A stretch of DNA of 64,000 nt from Massospora cicadina. Its lineage: Eukaryota; Entomophthoromycota; Entomophthoromycetes; Entomophthorales; Entomophthoraceae. The translations under genes were made by a program, and so were the position numbers. A model generated the notes under the pieces. That model had not been told where the DNA came from and did no database searches. It was given only the letters and a program-made list of their open reading frames with translations. Shown here one piece after another: positions 1 to 10,079 of this stretch (position 1 is the stretch's first letter; each line of letters starts with the position of its first letter). The stretch spans positions 1 to 64,000 of the forward strand of contig JAKSZP010014518.1 in NCBI GenBank assembly GCA_022478985.1. Reading direction: 5' to 3'.

Positions 1-540
1 TGGATTTCTCCTCAAGATCAGAGAAATGCGCTCTTTATTTGTAGTGAAGGTCTCTTCCAACCTACATGATTACCCCAAGAGTTGTAAAACGCACTTTCCA
101 CTTTCCAGCGTGCGATGGATCACATCTTGAAGGACCTCAAGTTAACTTATGTCATCGTCTATCTTGATGATATCACGGTGTTCTCAAAGACCTTCAACGA
201 ACATCTTGATCACTTGAAGGAGGAGTTTCAACGGTTACGTGAGTCTAATATTAAGTTGAAGCCCTTAAAATGCACCTTCTTCCAAAGGAAATTGGATTTT
301 TTTGGCCATTCCATTTCCCAAGAAGGAATTCAACCCATGCAGGATAAGGTCATAGCCATCTCAAAAATTGTGCGCCCTAAAAATCTATGGGATATTCAGG
401 CATTTCTAGGGATGCTGGGGTATTTTTTTCAGCTCATCCCTAAGTTCGCTCAACTCAGTGAGCCCATTGTCCAACTATTAACCAAGAATACCCCTTTTTA
501 TTTGGGGTGCTTAACAAAAGGCCGCTTTTGAGATGATAAA
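1..540 (+). pseudogene. Ty3/Gypsy reverse transcriptase fragment (Z)
   Basis: From base 1 the translation matches the RT fingers/palm stretch with the pattern GLFQPT followed by FQRAMDHILKD. The catalytic box reads VIVYLDDITVFSKTF, so both aspartates of the Y-x-D-D motif are kept (about 150-195). The thumb part with FFGHSISQEGI and the connection stretch FLGMLGYFFQLIPKFAQLSEP follow up to about 530. A stop at 529-531 separates it from the RNase H part. The N-terminal half of RT lies outside the window. There are stops before 115 (for example in the segment 60-110), so it is a pseudogene although the active site is intact. Confidence 0.85.
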
Positions 541-953
541 GCAACTTATGCAACAATGTCCTATCCTATGGCACCTAGATTATAATAAACCGTTTATCTT
601 CTTTACTTATCTCTCAGACTAGGCTGTTGGGATCATCTTGGCCCAATTGGATGAGAATGGTGTTGATCATTTAGTATCTTACTTCAGTAAAATGCTTTAA
701 AAAGCGAAACGAAAAATACAGCATAACAGAAAAGGAGTGCCTTGCCGTTTTGTTAGCTGTGAAAAACTACAGTCCATTCCTATATGGAACCACCTTCACT
801 GTGGTTACTAACCACACTTCGTTGAAGTGGTTACAGAATATGAAGGATCCTACTGTCCCATTAGCTCTCTGGGCTCTAAAGCTCCAGCATTATGATATGA
901 AAATTGAACATCGTGCTGGGACTCGTCACATACATGTTGATGGGTTGAATTGA
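530..953 (+). pseudogene. Ty3/Gypsy RNase H fragment (Z)
   Basis: The segment 690-950 encodes the RNase H part of pol: a KEC-like element near 735, then NYSPFLYGTTFTVVTNHTSL (the usual KPYLYGxxFxVxTDHxSL block, with the aspartate changed to asparagine in TNH), then LKWLQNMKDPTVPLALWALK and the closing HRAGTRHIHVDGLN. A stop follows where other copies read on into the linker before integrase. The upstream part (540-690) is frame-shifted. RNase H would remove the RNA strand during reverse transcription; this copy is inactive. Confidence 0.8.
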
Positions 954-968
954 CTGCCAATCCTTCAT

Positions 969-1987
969 TTGGATAATAGAGAGGCGGAGAGGTTACATGA
1001 CCTCTTAATGACCCCAGATGAATGTGAGAAAGAGGATGAGCCTGTTCAGAGTATGTCAGCCTGGCACTCCTGTAACACCAAAGTGGAGACTGAGAAGTTG
1101 TATAAGCAGGTGGGGAAAAACTGGTTACCTTACCTTTGGACCTTGGAACGTGTACCTGCTAATCTAGAAGCTCATTCCACCCTAGGTCATGGAGGGGCAA
1201 ATAAAGCTTATGAGTGGATTAAAGATTGGTTTTATTGGGATGGTATGATGGGATCTATTGTTGACTTCTTGAGCCTGCCCTACGTGTAGGAAGCAATCCA
1301 GTTTCAAGACTAGATGTCAGTATTAACCAACTACCTCTTAACAACCTTTCCGCACCTTCAGTTTGGATGTGGTAAGTACCCTCCCTCAGACTACTGGTGG
1401 AAACAGATTTATCCTAGTAGGCATTGACCACTTCACTAAGTGGGTTGAAGCTGTGGCTCTTTCTGCTAAATGGCTAAGGACGCCGCCACCTTTTTACATC
1501 AACAAATTTTTACATGTCACTGCTGCCCAAAGTACTACTCTGCAATAATGGTAATAAATTCACCTCCAGATTAGTAAAAATCCTTGTTACATCTAATGTA
1601 GCACAACAACTCTTCTTGTCTCTGCATAACCCCTAACTAATGGGATGGTAAGAAGAGTAAATGGAAGTTTGGTTTTCATTCTTTGAAAAATGCCTCCTCT
1701 GATCCTCTTCACTTGGATCAATTCCTACCCAATGCTCTTATGGCTTACCAGATTAGCTATCACAAGATTTTTTAAAAATGTCTCCATTATGTGTCTTGTA
1801 TGTGCGGGAACCAGGCATAACTGCCCTCTTAGCTAAAGATGTATTCTCTTCAAGAGTTGAGAAACCTGAGAAATTCATGAGAAGATTGGCTCAGCACATA
1901 ATCCAACTCCAATCTGAAGTTATGACCGTAATGGATCAGGTGGCACCTGATCTGTACATTGCTTTGGATCAGTCAGTACTGGATTAA
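969..1987 (+). pseudogene. Ty3/Gypsy integrase fragment (Z)
   Basis: The linker and zinc-binding region run 1000-1300 (LGHGGANKAYEWIKDWFYWDGMM is the usual H-x-G-xx-K-xx-x-W block). The core starts near 1360 with DVVSTLPQTTGGNRFILVGI and DHFTKWVEAVAL. The second acidic position, normally in SDNG, reads CNNG (about 1540). Around 1778-1985 the downstream part SPLCVLYVREPG, equivalent to SPFELLYGREP, and a glutamine-rich helix region are readable. Several frame changes and stops separate these blocks. Confidence 0.8.
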
Positions 1988-2171
1988 AATATGATATTCA
2001 TAGGAAGAAACCCAAATGTGAGGGAATCAGAGCAAGGGAAATTTGACTGTCCAAAGCTGAGATGCATCCAAGTTGATATGTCTCCAGACTTACAGGCAGC
2101 ATGGATGATGATTCAGTGGGGTATGAAATCTTCACCCGAGATGTGATGGACAGTTCAGAAGATCCTGGAAT

Positions 2172-2218
2172 AGGATAAAGCTTATTTTTTTAGTACTAGA
2201 TGAGGATAAAGCTTATTT
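2172..2218. repeat. 16 bp direct repeat flanking a 15 bp insert
   Basis: AGGATAAAGCTTATTT occurs at 2172-2187 and again, exactly, at 2203-2218. Between them lies TTTTAGTACTAGATG. The insert contains the reverse complement of the terminal motif of retroposon R (CTAGTACTAAAA), which ends the copies at 7744, 9024 and 18987. The arrangement looks like a target-site duplication around a drastically 5'-truncated R insertion. A simple local duplication is the alternative. Confidence 0.6.
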
Positions 2219-2900
2219 GATATTTGCAAAGTACTATTTATTTGGGGATAGGTTGGCCTGAATGGCCAGTTGAGTCTTCTACGAAATCCCTGAAATTCAA
2301 TAAAGAATTTTTGCATAAAAAAGATTATTTTATTTTTAGTAATATAATTGGATTGAAGATATGGGATCCACTAGTGGGCTTGGTGTGGCGTTGGCGTGGA
2401 TCTCAGAACCCTCCTACAGTGTGTGGACAGTGATCCAAGGGTGCGTGGCAATGACAAAAATCAGCGGATGGGTTTGGGGATTGGCTCTGACAGGCTGGTC
2501 TCTAGTAGAGCCAGCTATGAGGCACTTAATTCCGGATTTACCTATGGAATATTGGCGCAAACCCATTCTTTACAATGAACAATTTAGTAAAAACAGCGAA
2601 AAAAGAAGGGCAGGCTGCCAATGAGTTCTGAACCCCCTACCTACATTCCAAGTGTCTGACATGGTATTGTACTACCATAACTGCATCACTCCTAGAAGCG
2701 GTAAGCTTGGATCATTTGAAAGGGTCCCTTCACCATCACTTACAAGAAAAGAAACGAAACTCTATCAAATCTCTAACTTCTGGTTTACCATTAATCGCAT
2801 ACATGGCCATTTCCTACGTCCCTACTATCCTCAACTTTTTGAGGGGGGTGATATTCGATATTTGCCCTAACAGCTAAAATTAAGAATGTTTTGAGTTGAA
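2219..2900. other. Unassigned AT-rich sequence
   Basis: No recognisable domain, LTR boundary or RNA gene. Short open frames exist on the plus strand (for example 2652-2870) but none resembles a family I know, and frames overlap each other without a clear winner. It may include the remains of the 3' end of element Z. Confidence 0.5.
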
Positions 2901-3334
2901 TTCAGCTGAAAAAGGGAAATGTTGGCCATGTACAATTTTATGATATTAATAAGAGAGATTTTTAAAATGAGGATGATGATGATATTGAGGATATTGGCCA
3001 AAAGACCCTGGCCAATTATCAGTGGAACCCTGTTAATTGGGGTAACACCATTATGAAACCTTCACGGGCAATAAATGTAAAATTGAGCAGTCAGATTACT
3101 CTGACCAGGTGATGGACTGTGGGGAAACCATTGGAAGGCACGTCCCCTACCACAACCAGGTCCTTCCAAGCACCTATGTGGGAACCACACCCTCTTATAG
3201 GCATGGCAGAGTTCCCTCAAGGTGAAAGTATTATAGCAAGCAGTGATTGGTTAAAATACATCAAAACCTTACCTCGTGGGTACATTCTGCCCCAAAACCC
3301 CATACCATCTGTTGTTTCGCCAACAATTAGCTAA
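2900..3334 (+). pseudogene. Unrecognised reading-frame remnant with acidic stretch
   Basis: One frame (the frame of 2966 and 3119) stays readable for about 145 codons with only two stops, at about 2963 and 3113. It includes an acidic run NEDDDDIEDIG near 2966 and then a composition typical of soluble protein (Trp, Pro and Gly rich). This is longer than expected by chance in DNA of this AT content, but I do not recognise the protein. It may be part of a transposon ORF or a decayed host gene. The end at 3334 is a TAA. Confidence 0.35.
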
Positions 3335-3499
3335 AAATTTCCCAAGGTCTGATAGGATAGTATACCATACTTCCTAATTTGGAATGAGTCTAAGCTATTC
3401 CAAACCTACCTTCAAATTCCCCCCTGACTTTCAATGCAGTTTAAATACTGATCAGTTGGATATCAAAAAAATAATTTTTCTCTTTTACCCTGCGCTACT

Positions 3500-4560
3500 A
3501 ATAAAATCCATAAAATACCCAAGTTTTTATTAGTATATATTTATTAACTTTTAACAAAACTTTTGTGAGATCCAGTTGTGTAAGCACCAGCGAGCACCTA
3601 TAAGATGTATTCTTAAAAGCTGCAAAGCTGTTTTTGCGCTGTGGGAGTGAGCCACAAAAGAATGGCTTCAAGTTTTCAAAGAGGAATAGAAGACCCATTT
3701 TTAGAACCAGGGTATCTAGGAAATTGACTTTCTCTTTAAGGAACTGACATTTTTAAGGGATTCATGCACAAATTCACTTTCTGAAGGGCAGACTGCGCAG
3801 ACGTAAGGTCATTTTCATGCTGCTTATGTTTGGGTGAATGTATCAGTGTGTTGTCAATATAGATTACAGTGCTGATAAAGCAAAGATAGCCCAGCACATT
3901 ATAAATTATATGTTGGAAAGTTGCAGGTGCATTTTTGAGGCTGATAAGTATTATTTTTAGCTGAATATAACTTTTTCATAAAATTGCTATGACCTAATAC
4001 TGGCCTTCTGTTATACATATTTGATTGACATATTTACATGGCCAAGTTTAGAAAAAACATGGGACTTTGAAATTGCTTAATTAATTGTTTGCTCCAATGG
4101 CAGAGGGTAGGGATTATGTGCTGTTATGTTGTTAAGATAGCCATAATCTCAGAAGGCCATAAGGTTCCATTGGCTTTCTGTGCAAAGACTATTGGAGAAG
4201 TAAAGGGTGAGGATTTCTGGATAATCCATTATTTCTGGAGAATATTCTCTTACCAAAAATCCAAAGCTTTATCTTTTTTATGGTTTATAAATAATGCGCA
4301 GTTTATATTGATCAAATGCAATATTAATTGTAAAGCCAAATCACACTCAGAGTGAAGCAGAAGAAAATTGGCTTTTCCAATATTAAAAAAGTCTTTATAA
4401 GGCGATAACCAGGAATAGAGGTCAGGTGGCATCTCAGTGAGGGAGAACGCTAAAATTATGGATCCCAATGTTCAGGATGTGGATAGGGTATCAATGAGTG
4501 GAAACCCACCACATAGGCTTTAGTTCTAAGCAAGTTGTTAGAGCCAAATTGAAATTATCT
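3500..4560 (-). pseudogene. Ty3/Gypsy reverse transcriptase remnant, minus strand (element G)
   Basis: Read on the minus strand from about 4470 downwards, the translation gives the N-terminal RT approach (PPDLYSWLSPYKDFF and a stretch ending ECDLALQL), then SPIVFAQKANGTL near 4165, then NAPATFQ and YIDNTLIHSPKHKQHENDL between about 3960 and 3790. These are the standard Ty3/Gypsy RT blocks in correct order. The catalytic Y-x-D-D reads YIDN, so the second aspartate is lost. Frames change several times. No LTR or other pol domain of this copy could be placed with confidence. Confidence 0.75.
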
Positions 4561-5290
4561 GCTTTAAACGCCTCCAGCCTGTCTCAAGGTTGACACTAAA
4601 CAGTATGTCTGGAACCGCGGTAAAACAGTAATAAAATAAGAACTTGTGCACAGAAGATGGAATGGAGTGTCTCAATTTATATCAAGACATTAAAGTGGAA
4701 GGTGCACTAAAATAGATGAACCCATTCTGAGATACAGATGTAAACTTTGCATTATTTTAAGCACGTTAAGGTCCCTGCCAATCTCATATCTAAGAGGTCA
4801 CCAATGGACACCTTTTAGACCACAGATTAATTTTAATAGGCAATAAAATAGGTATGATCCTGTTTAATTGCAACGTCATGGTAAGTAACTGGCTAGTATG
4901 AAGCATCACTAGAATATTAACAGAGATAGGTTTAGAGAAAAGGCAAAAAGTTTCTTTAGATGAATGGGTTATGTCATTATCAGCCTGTTATACTAAGGAC
5001 AATAAAAGCATTGGAGATTTTTAGAGACACCTTTTTGCCATGGGTAACTAAATCAAAAGATGGAGTTTGTTCACCAGAAAGAAAAGATGCTGTTAGAACT
5101 TTTAGATTGCCCATATCATCCAGCTTTAAGGATTATAATAAAGTAGCTGAATTTTGCTGAGGTTTACTCTATAATATTAAACTTTATATGTGAGAGCTAT
5201 CATTTAATATATAAACTGTTGTTGGTTTTAATTCCGTATAATAATGTTAACTAATTTTCTAGGATTTGGTTCTGTTAAATTAACAAAGTC
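4560..5290. other. Unassigned AT-rich sequence
   Basis: No domain is recognisable on either strand. By position it could hold the protease region of the minus-strand Gypsy remnant to its left, but I see no D-T-G motif. The open frame at 4960-5160 resembles nothing I know. Confidence 0.4.
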
Positions 5291-5850
5291 TCATCAAGGA
5301 GGATTCTGACAAAGTTTACAGGTGATTCATTTATTAGTTTACCAATCAATAATAGTAAATTTTATATGAATCAATCAGAGTTTGTCACCAATCAATAAGG
5401 TTTCATTGGCAGTTGCTGAGTAATGACAACACTGTGATTGGCACCAACTTGCAGGTTAGCATAAAAGGCAACGCAACCAGCTATCAATGGTTTTGAGGTC
5501 CCATTATCTAAGCAGGTTGCTAGCTTTGTAAGGTTGATTATCAGGGCTTGGATGAAGGCATCAGGACATGCTTTCACTAAATCCAACCCAGAACAAATTG
5601 TAATCTAATCAGTGACAAATACAACAAGGTGGATGGATAAGCAGATGCATCATTCATCGTTATTTCAATTTGTTAAAGGGTTAATCTATTGGTGATGGAT
5701 GCTGTTCCCATTGGTGTGCCAACAGAAGAGTTTGGCGCCAAATTCCCCTATATAAAACCTTACTATCTACTTGATAAAACACATTCACTGACCGAATGAT
5801 TTACATACTGACATACTAAAGAGTACATCTGAAACCCTCAAGGATGATAG
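5290..5850 (+). repeat. Solo LTR-like copy of family E
   Basis: This stretch aligns by eye with 61110-61700, which sits upstream of a Ty3-type gag. Shared blocks include a pyrimidine-to-purine region around TTATCTAAGCAGGTTGCTAG (5504-5523; ATTACCTAAGCAGGTTGCTTG at 61363-61383) and GCCAACAGAAGAGTTTGGCG (5718-5737; GCCAACAGAGGGTTGGGC at 61565). Downstream is a good TATA box, CCTATATAAAACC (5748-5760), which matches the promoter position in an LTR. Exact ends are not visible because both copies are diverged; no coding region follows. Confidence 0.5.
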
Positions 5851-6090
5851 GTTCAATTTATTTGGGTGAGTGGGTGAGAATTGCTTAGTATTATTAAATT
5901 TGAAACTATTGAGTCTTATAGGCTCAATATATTTGGGCAAGTGGGTTTGAATTGGCTTTATTTGCTAATAATTCAACAAATTGCTCAACTGAAACTAATT
6001 GAGTCTGATGGGTTCAATCTATTTGAATAAGTGGGTGATAATTGGCGAATATTATTGAATAATTCACAAAATTGCTCACCTGAAACTAAG
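5829..6090. repeat. Degenerate minisatellite, about three units of 77-90 bp
   Basis: Units start with GAAACY and contain the block GGTTCAATTTATTTGGG, then GTGGGTGA, then AATTG and a (T)ATTATT stretch. The unit starts are near 5829, 5905 and 5990, with GAAACTAAG again at 6084. Units differ by roughly a quarter of positions. The array follows directly on the LTR-like copy and may be part of it. Confidence 0.6.
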
Positions 6091-7296
6091 CAAAAATCAG
6101 TAAGTGTTTTAAGTGAAATCTTAAGTAAATTTAGGATAAATGGTTCACTAGCCACAAGGGCAACAGCAAAGCTGTTAGTCCAAGGGGCTCAAGAATAGTA
6201 CTGTCACAGCTTTTAGGATTACAATGGAGCTCATAAATTCAAGCAACGCCAGCTAACTCCTCTTTCTCAATAATTCTATTTTAAAAACTAAAAAAAGATA
6301 ATTTGAATTGTTCAGTTATAAAGAAGTTGGATGAAATCTAATCTTTGAGCTTCACATACCATAACAGGGATGGGTTATGGGTATTATTAATTTATTAACC
6401 TAAGCATTGCAGGTAAAATCGGCTAGTAATTAATAAAAACAGACATCCTCATATACCAATTATATTAGATAGTAATACAATTTACTAATTGTTCTTAAGA
6501 AGATTTGAGATAGTTTCCCTTATATAATTGTCTGGAGCTCTAAAAATCTCTTTTGTCAATAGTGGAATGGAGAAGATCCCTTGTATCCATAAGTCTACCA
6601 ACTTTTGGGATTATAGTTGAAAGGTTAGTTTCCGTTGTTGTCTGAATTGTTTTCAAGAACCTTCTTATGGGTTTATGAAGGTTACCAGTACTTGTCAACT
6701 GGAGAAACTTAGTAGATTTATTTGGTTGTGAAAAATTTAGCTGGATAATAGTCTTCATACTAAAATGGTGAACTCACATATATCATTAAATTATATTAAT
6801 AAACAAGTTATTCATTGCACACTTGAATCTGTGTATTAAACCTAAAAAGTTTACAGAAGCCTAGAAGAAACAGATAGAGACATATTTGGAAGATACAACA
6901 ACCCAATACTTGTGAACTACCCAAGCTTTACATTCTGATTGAAGGTAGATGAATGATCATTTTCAATCTTGGATCTAAAGTATACTGTAGTGTTTGGTGG
7001 GGCTGAAATTAAACTATAATTACAGTGTGGAAGCTTCAATTAAATGAACAAATTGACTTCCAATAAACCAATAGACTAAGCAAGGTTTGAAAGAAATCTC
7101 ATGTAATAGCATCCCTTCACGTATTTCATAAATAAGAATGGAGAAGGATAAGGTTAAACTGCCAGTCCTTTATGACATGTAACCAACTAATAAAAACTAT
7201 GAATGATGTGCTAATACGGATAAGTTGAAACCCAAAATGACTACCAGAATACCAAAGAAAAAACAGTTTAAAATAACTTATATTTTCTAAGATCAA
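6090..7296. other. AT-rich spacer, nothing recognised
   Basis: No domain, tRNA, repeat array or LTR boundary seen on either strand. Open frames here are short and look like chance. Confidence 0.5.
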
Positions 7297-7309
7297 AATG
7301 CCACTATGA

Positions 7310-7749
7310 AAACTTACTTATCTATGGGATGTGCAAGTGCTGACGCCAACAATCTGGCGAAATTTAACCTTAAATACTCCAGAACCAACAAAGAAACAAA
7401 TAAAACCTGTATGCTTAAACTTATCAAACATGTTGAGTCCCAGCTTGCACAGTATGTTGAGGAAGTTTGTACATAAGCCTCTTTGATGAAGAGTATCTAA
7501 TCTTTTCCGCCTTCTTCCCCATTTTGCTAATGCCCCCATTCCCATTATGTCCACTTTCTTGAATGCCCTTAGGTCCGCGCTGGATGAAGATCCCACACCC
7601 CCTTCACCATCTGATATGGCTGTTTAGGCTAGCCACAAAGGCTCCATATTATAAGTTTTTTTTTCATTTTTGCTTTTATTTGGCTCCACCTTCAAATAAA
7701 GACGCGTGAATGCTCCACTCTTGGGTTGGGCTCTACTAGTACTAATGAT
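7310..7749 (+). mobile_element. Retroposon R, 5'-truncated copy 1
   Basis: The 3' part (7605-7744) aligns with copy 2: CCATCTGATATGGC, an AATAAA-type signal (CAAATAAAGACGCG), then GGGTTGGGC and the end ACTAGTACTAA. Upstream, a plus-strand frame contains ESQLAQYVEE (about 7434-7463), homologous to EHQLAQYIEA in copy 2 and DYQLAQYVKE in copy 3. Imperfect 13 bp direct repeats, AATGCCACTATGA (7297-7309) and AGTGCTACTATGA (7750-7762), flank it and look like an aged target-site duplication. A stop after the LAQY block and frame changes make it dead. Confidence 0.6.
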
Positions 7750-7762
7750 AGTGCTACTATGA

Positions 7763-8443
7763 CCCAGACCTTCCAAAGACTGGGATGATGGATAATAATG
7801 AAATCTTCAGACTTTAATTAAAGTAAAAAATTCTTTTATTTAAGGATTATTTTAAACATGTAAAGAACAAAAAGGACTAAAAGTAGAACCATTTGTTGGC
7901 TGCTGTATTAAAATCCTAACAGTAAATAAGTGAGGTGTGAATTGTGAGAAAAAGATCCAACACATAAAGAGTCTGAAAATTGGTACACTATGAGGTTCCA
8001 AAATAATTGATATTCAAGTAAGCAAATCATAAAAATCAACCCTTGGTGAGATTGTCACAAATAAAAATATTGCAAAAATAATTTTACTGTTTATACAGCT
8101 TAACAAACAGAGGCAATCTGTTTATCAGAACTGGTGGGGTACACTAATGGGAAAAGAGGTAGGGATGATCTCAGTTTAAAAAAATGGATTTATTATACTA
8201 GACCTAATAAGATGGGATTAAAACAAATCAGATGATTCAGAAGGCTTAAAATATGATACTCTAATTTAAAGAGATATGCTTTTTGCATTTTTAATTCAGT
8301 TTATCACATCTTAGATGGAATCAAACCCCTGTTTATGATAAATATGCTTTTTAAGGGGAAGCAATCTGAAGGCTAACGATGACTTCTGACTTCCACCACC
8401 GCCTTGCACAACCTCCTAATTCTTCCCAGCAGGTCATGATTAT
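7763..8443. other. AT-rich spacer between two R copies
   Basis: No recognisable coding domain. Near 8200 the sequence CTAATAAGATGGGATTAAAAC resembles TTAATAAGATGGGGTAAAAA at about 21055, a hint of an old dispersed repeat that I could not delimit. Confidence 0.4.
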
Positions 8444-8469
8444 TAAAAAGGGCTATATGGGGGAACCTT

Positions 8470-8862
8470 GCTAACACCCTCCTCCGCCAGCAACTCCATG
8501 GGGAGCCCCTTGTCAAGGGTATTGCTATCCTCAATTTTCCCTACAATTTTGAGGAAGATGCGAAGTATAAAATTGAGGAGCTTGCTTTCAGTGCGAGCTG
8601 CACTTGCATTGATGCAGCAAAAACTTCTCTTTTCGACCCCAATTATCCCAAAACCAGATGGTGCATCAAGTCATTTACTTTTGTTCCAGATCTCATCATT
8701 TTTACTGAGCATCAACTTGCTCAATACATTGAGGCGATGGACACCGCTGGCCTCATTAATGAAGAAAACCCCCAACTATGCCCCCCTATGCCCCATGTCG
8801 CTGATGCTCCCACCACAATGCTGTCTGCCATGGTCCGCCAGCTAAAGTGGGCGCCAGACTAA
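8470..8862 (+). pseudogene. C-terminal part of the R-encoded protein, unrecognised family
   Basis: This is an uninterrupted frame of 130 codons ending with TAA at 8860-8862. It begins at the first base of the insertion, so it is the C-terminus of a longer protein cut off by 5' truncation, with no start codon of its own. Readable elements include GIAILNFPYNFEED, a SCTCIDAAKTSLFDP block, and EHQLAQYIEAMD. Equivalent residues are found in copy 1 (7320-7480) and on the minus strand in copy 3 (19260-19620), so the protein belongs to the mobile element. I do not recognise the family: no RT, transposase or zinc-finger signature can be claimed from this part. Confidence 0.55.
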
Positions 8863-9023
8863 AGTTTCCTCAAAGCCTCCTCGCCATCTGATATGGCTTC
8901 ATAGGCTGATAACTCAGGGGCTATATTATGAATTTTTTTAAATTATATTAATTCCTTTGTTTGGCCCATTTGCAAATAAAGATGTGTGGCGGCTCCCCCT
9001 TTTGGGTTGGGCACCACTAGTAC
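8470..9023 (+). mobile_element. Retroposon R, 5'-truncated copy 2 with long direct repeats
   Basis: A 554 bp insertion lies between near-identical direct repeats of about 26 bp, at 8444-8469 and 9024-9050; both contain CTATAT followed by GGGGGAACCTT. The inserted sequence has an open frame from its first base to 8862, a 3' untranslated part with an AATAAA-type signal (GCAAATAAAGATGTG, 8972-8986), a weak inverted repeat (GTGGCGGCTC against GGGCACCAC) and the end ACTAGTACTA. Long variable direct repeats, 5' truncation and a fixed 3' end are the marks of target-primed reverse transcription. The autonomous source is not recognised. Confidence 0.7.
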
Positions 9024-9050
9024 TAAAAAAGCTATATATGGGGGAACCTT

Positions 9051-9412
9051 AAAAAGATAGTCTGTGACCTATCTTCCATCCACTATATGAGCTAAGTCAC
9101 TTTTGTTTGTGAGAGGTGCAGCAGCCTTCTTGGGCCCCTTTTTTGCAGGGGTGCTCTTTCCTGTCCAGGAATAGAGGCTGATCCTCATGACTTACAGAAT
9201 CTAAGACTACTTTCTTGGTGATTTCAGTATACATACTTAATTAAAAACCTATATCATATTAAATCATTAAGTACTTTTTGAATACCTTTATATCTGAGGT
9301 GTCACTAAAATAAGTACCAGAACTAAAAATGTATATATTTGAGGTTACTAGCAATAATTGTGATTTGCTACTTTATTTGAGTGTCCAAACCTCTTTAATG
9401 TACTTGATTATT
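9051..9412. other. Short spacer left of element C
   Basis: No domain or RNA gene recognised. Confidence 0.4.
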
Positions 9413-9971
9413 TGTCAAAAGTAGCTCCATGGGAAATATTTTAGGTTTGCTTCTTCCCCTAAGGCAATCTCATAATGGAAATTTATTGACGATGAAATCT
9501 CTGTTCACTTGAACAGGCAGGATCTCTGTATAAAACAGGTAAAATTTTTAATAATTATAACTAGGCAAAACTAAAGGTATCCTTATTAATCAGAAATTGG
9601 AGATACATATAGGTTTGAGAAAAAATTTGAGATTGCGTAGGATAGACTATGTGAGAAAATTGGGATTAAGTTGAGTATAGGGATCTCATAATTGGCGCAG
9701 TGGAATACAAAGTCTTTTTGGCATACTCAGTCTTTTTTGATCACAGCGGTGTATTCCAAAAACCTCTTAAAGGCAAGATCTTTTTCAGATAATTAGCGTC
9801 TTGATAAGTTAAATTGGCGGATTTAGAAAAAGTCCAGGTTTTAATTGCTCTTTTAGGAGTTTTTATCCATGTCAATTTTGGTATATAAAAAAAGTGTAGC
9901 ACCTTTATCATGTTGCAAATTGGGTTGCGTTCAAATCTCACCCATAGCAAGATTTCCAGTATTTTATGACA
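9413..9971 (-). repeat. 3' LTR of element C
   Basis: It aligns with 15779-16325 along its whole length. Shared landmarks are GTAGCTCCA at the left end, CAGGCAGGAT(C/G)TCTGTATAAAA, TAGGATAGACT and GAATTGGGTT(G/T) towards the right. On the minus strand it starts TGTCA (9971) and ends TGACA (9413), the canonical TG...CA form. Confidence 0.75.
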
Positions 9972-10079
9972 AAGCCACCTCAAGATCTTGATGAAGAAAG
10001 AAATAACTCTAGAAAATCTGGCATAAATTTTATTCATGATGTAGTTCAATTTAATAAAAGCAATTGAATATTCCGTCTA

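Larger units (their letters stand above)
1..2160 (+). mobile_element. Ty3/Gypsy retrotransposon, pol half (element Z), decayed
   Basis: The domains run RT, RNase H, integrase zinc region, integrase core and C-terminal tail, which is the Ty3/Gypsy order. The left edge of the window cuts the element inside RT, so gag, protease and the 5' LTR are not visible. Reading frames shift several times and contain stops, so the copy is dead. Its RT and integrase resemble those of elements A and B further right, suggesting one lineage. I could not find a 3' LTR; recognisable coding sequence ends near 2150, just before a short duplicated insertion scar. Confidence 0.85.

Noticed and set aside
9000..9026. 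Helitron 3' end (hairpin followed by CTAG) for family R
   Set aside because: The three copies share sequence beyond CTAG (through TACTAA) and two are flanked by long direct repeats; Helitrons insert without target duplication.
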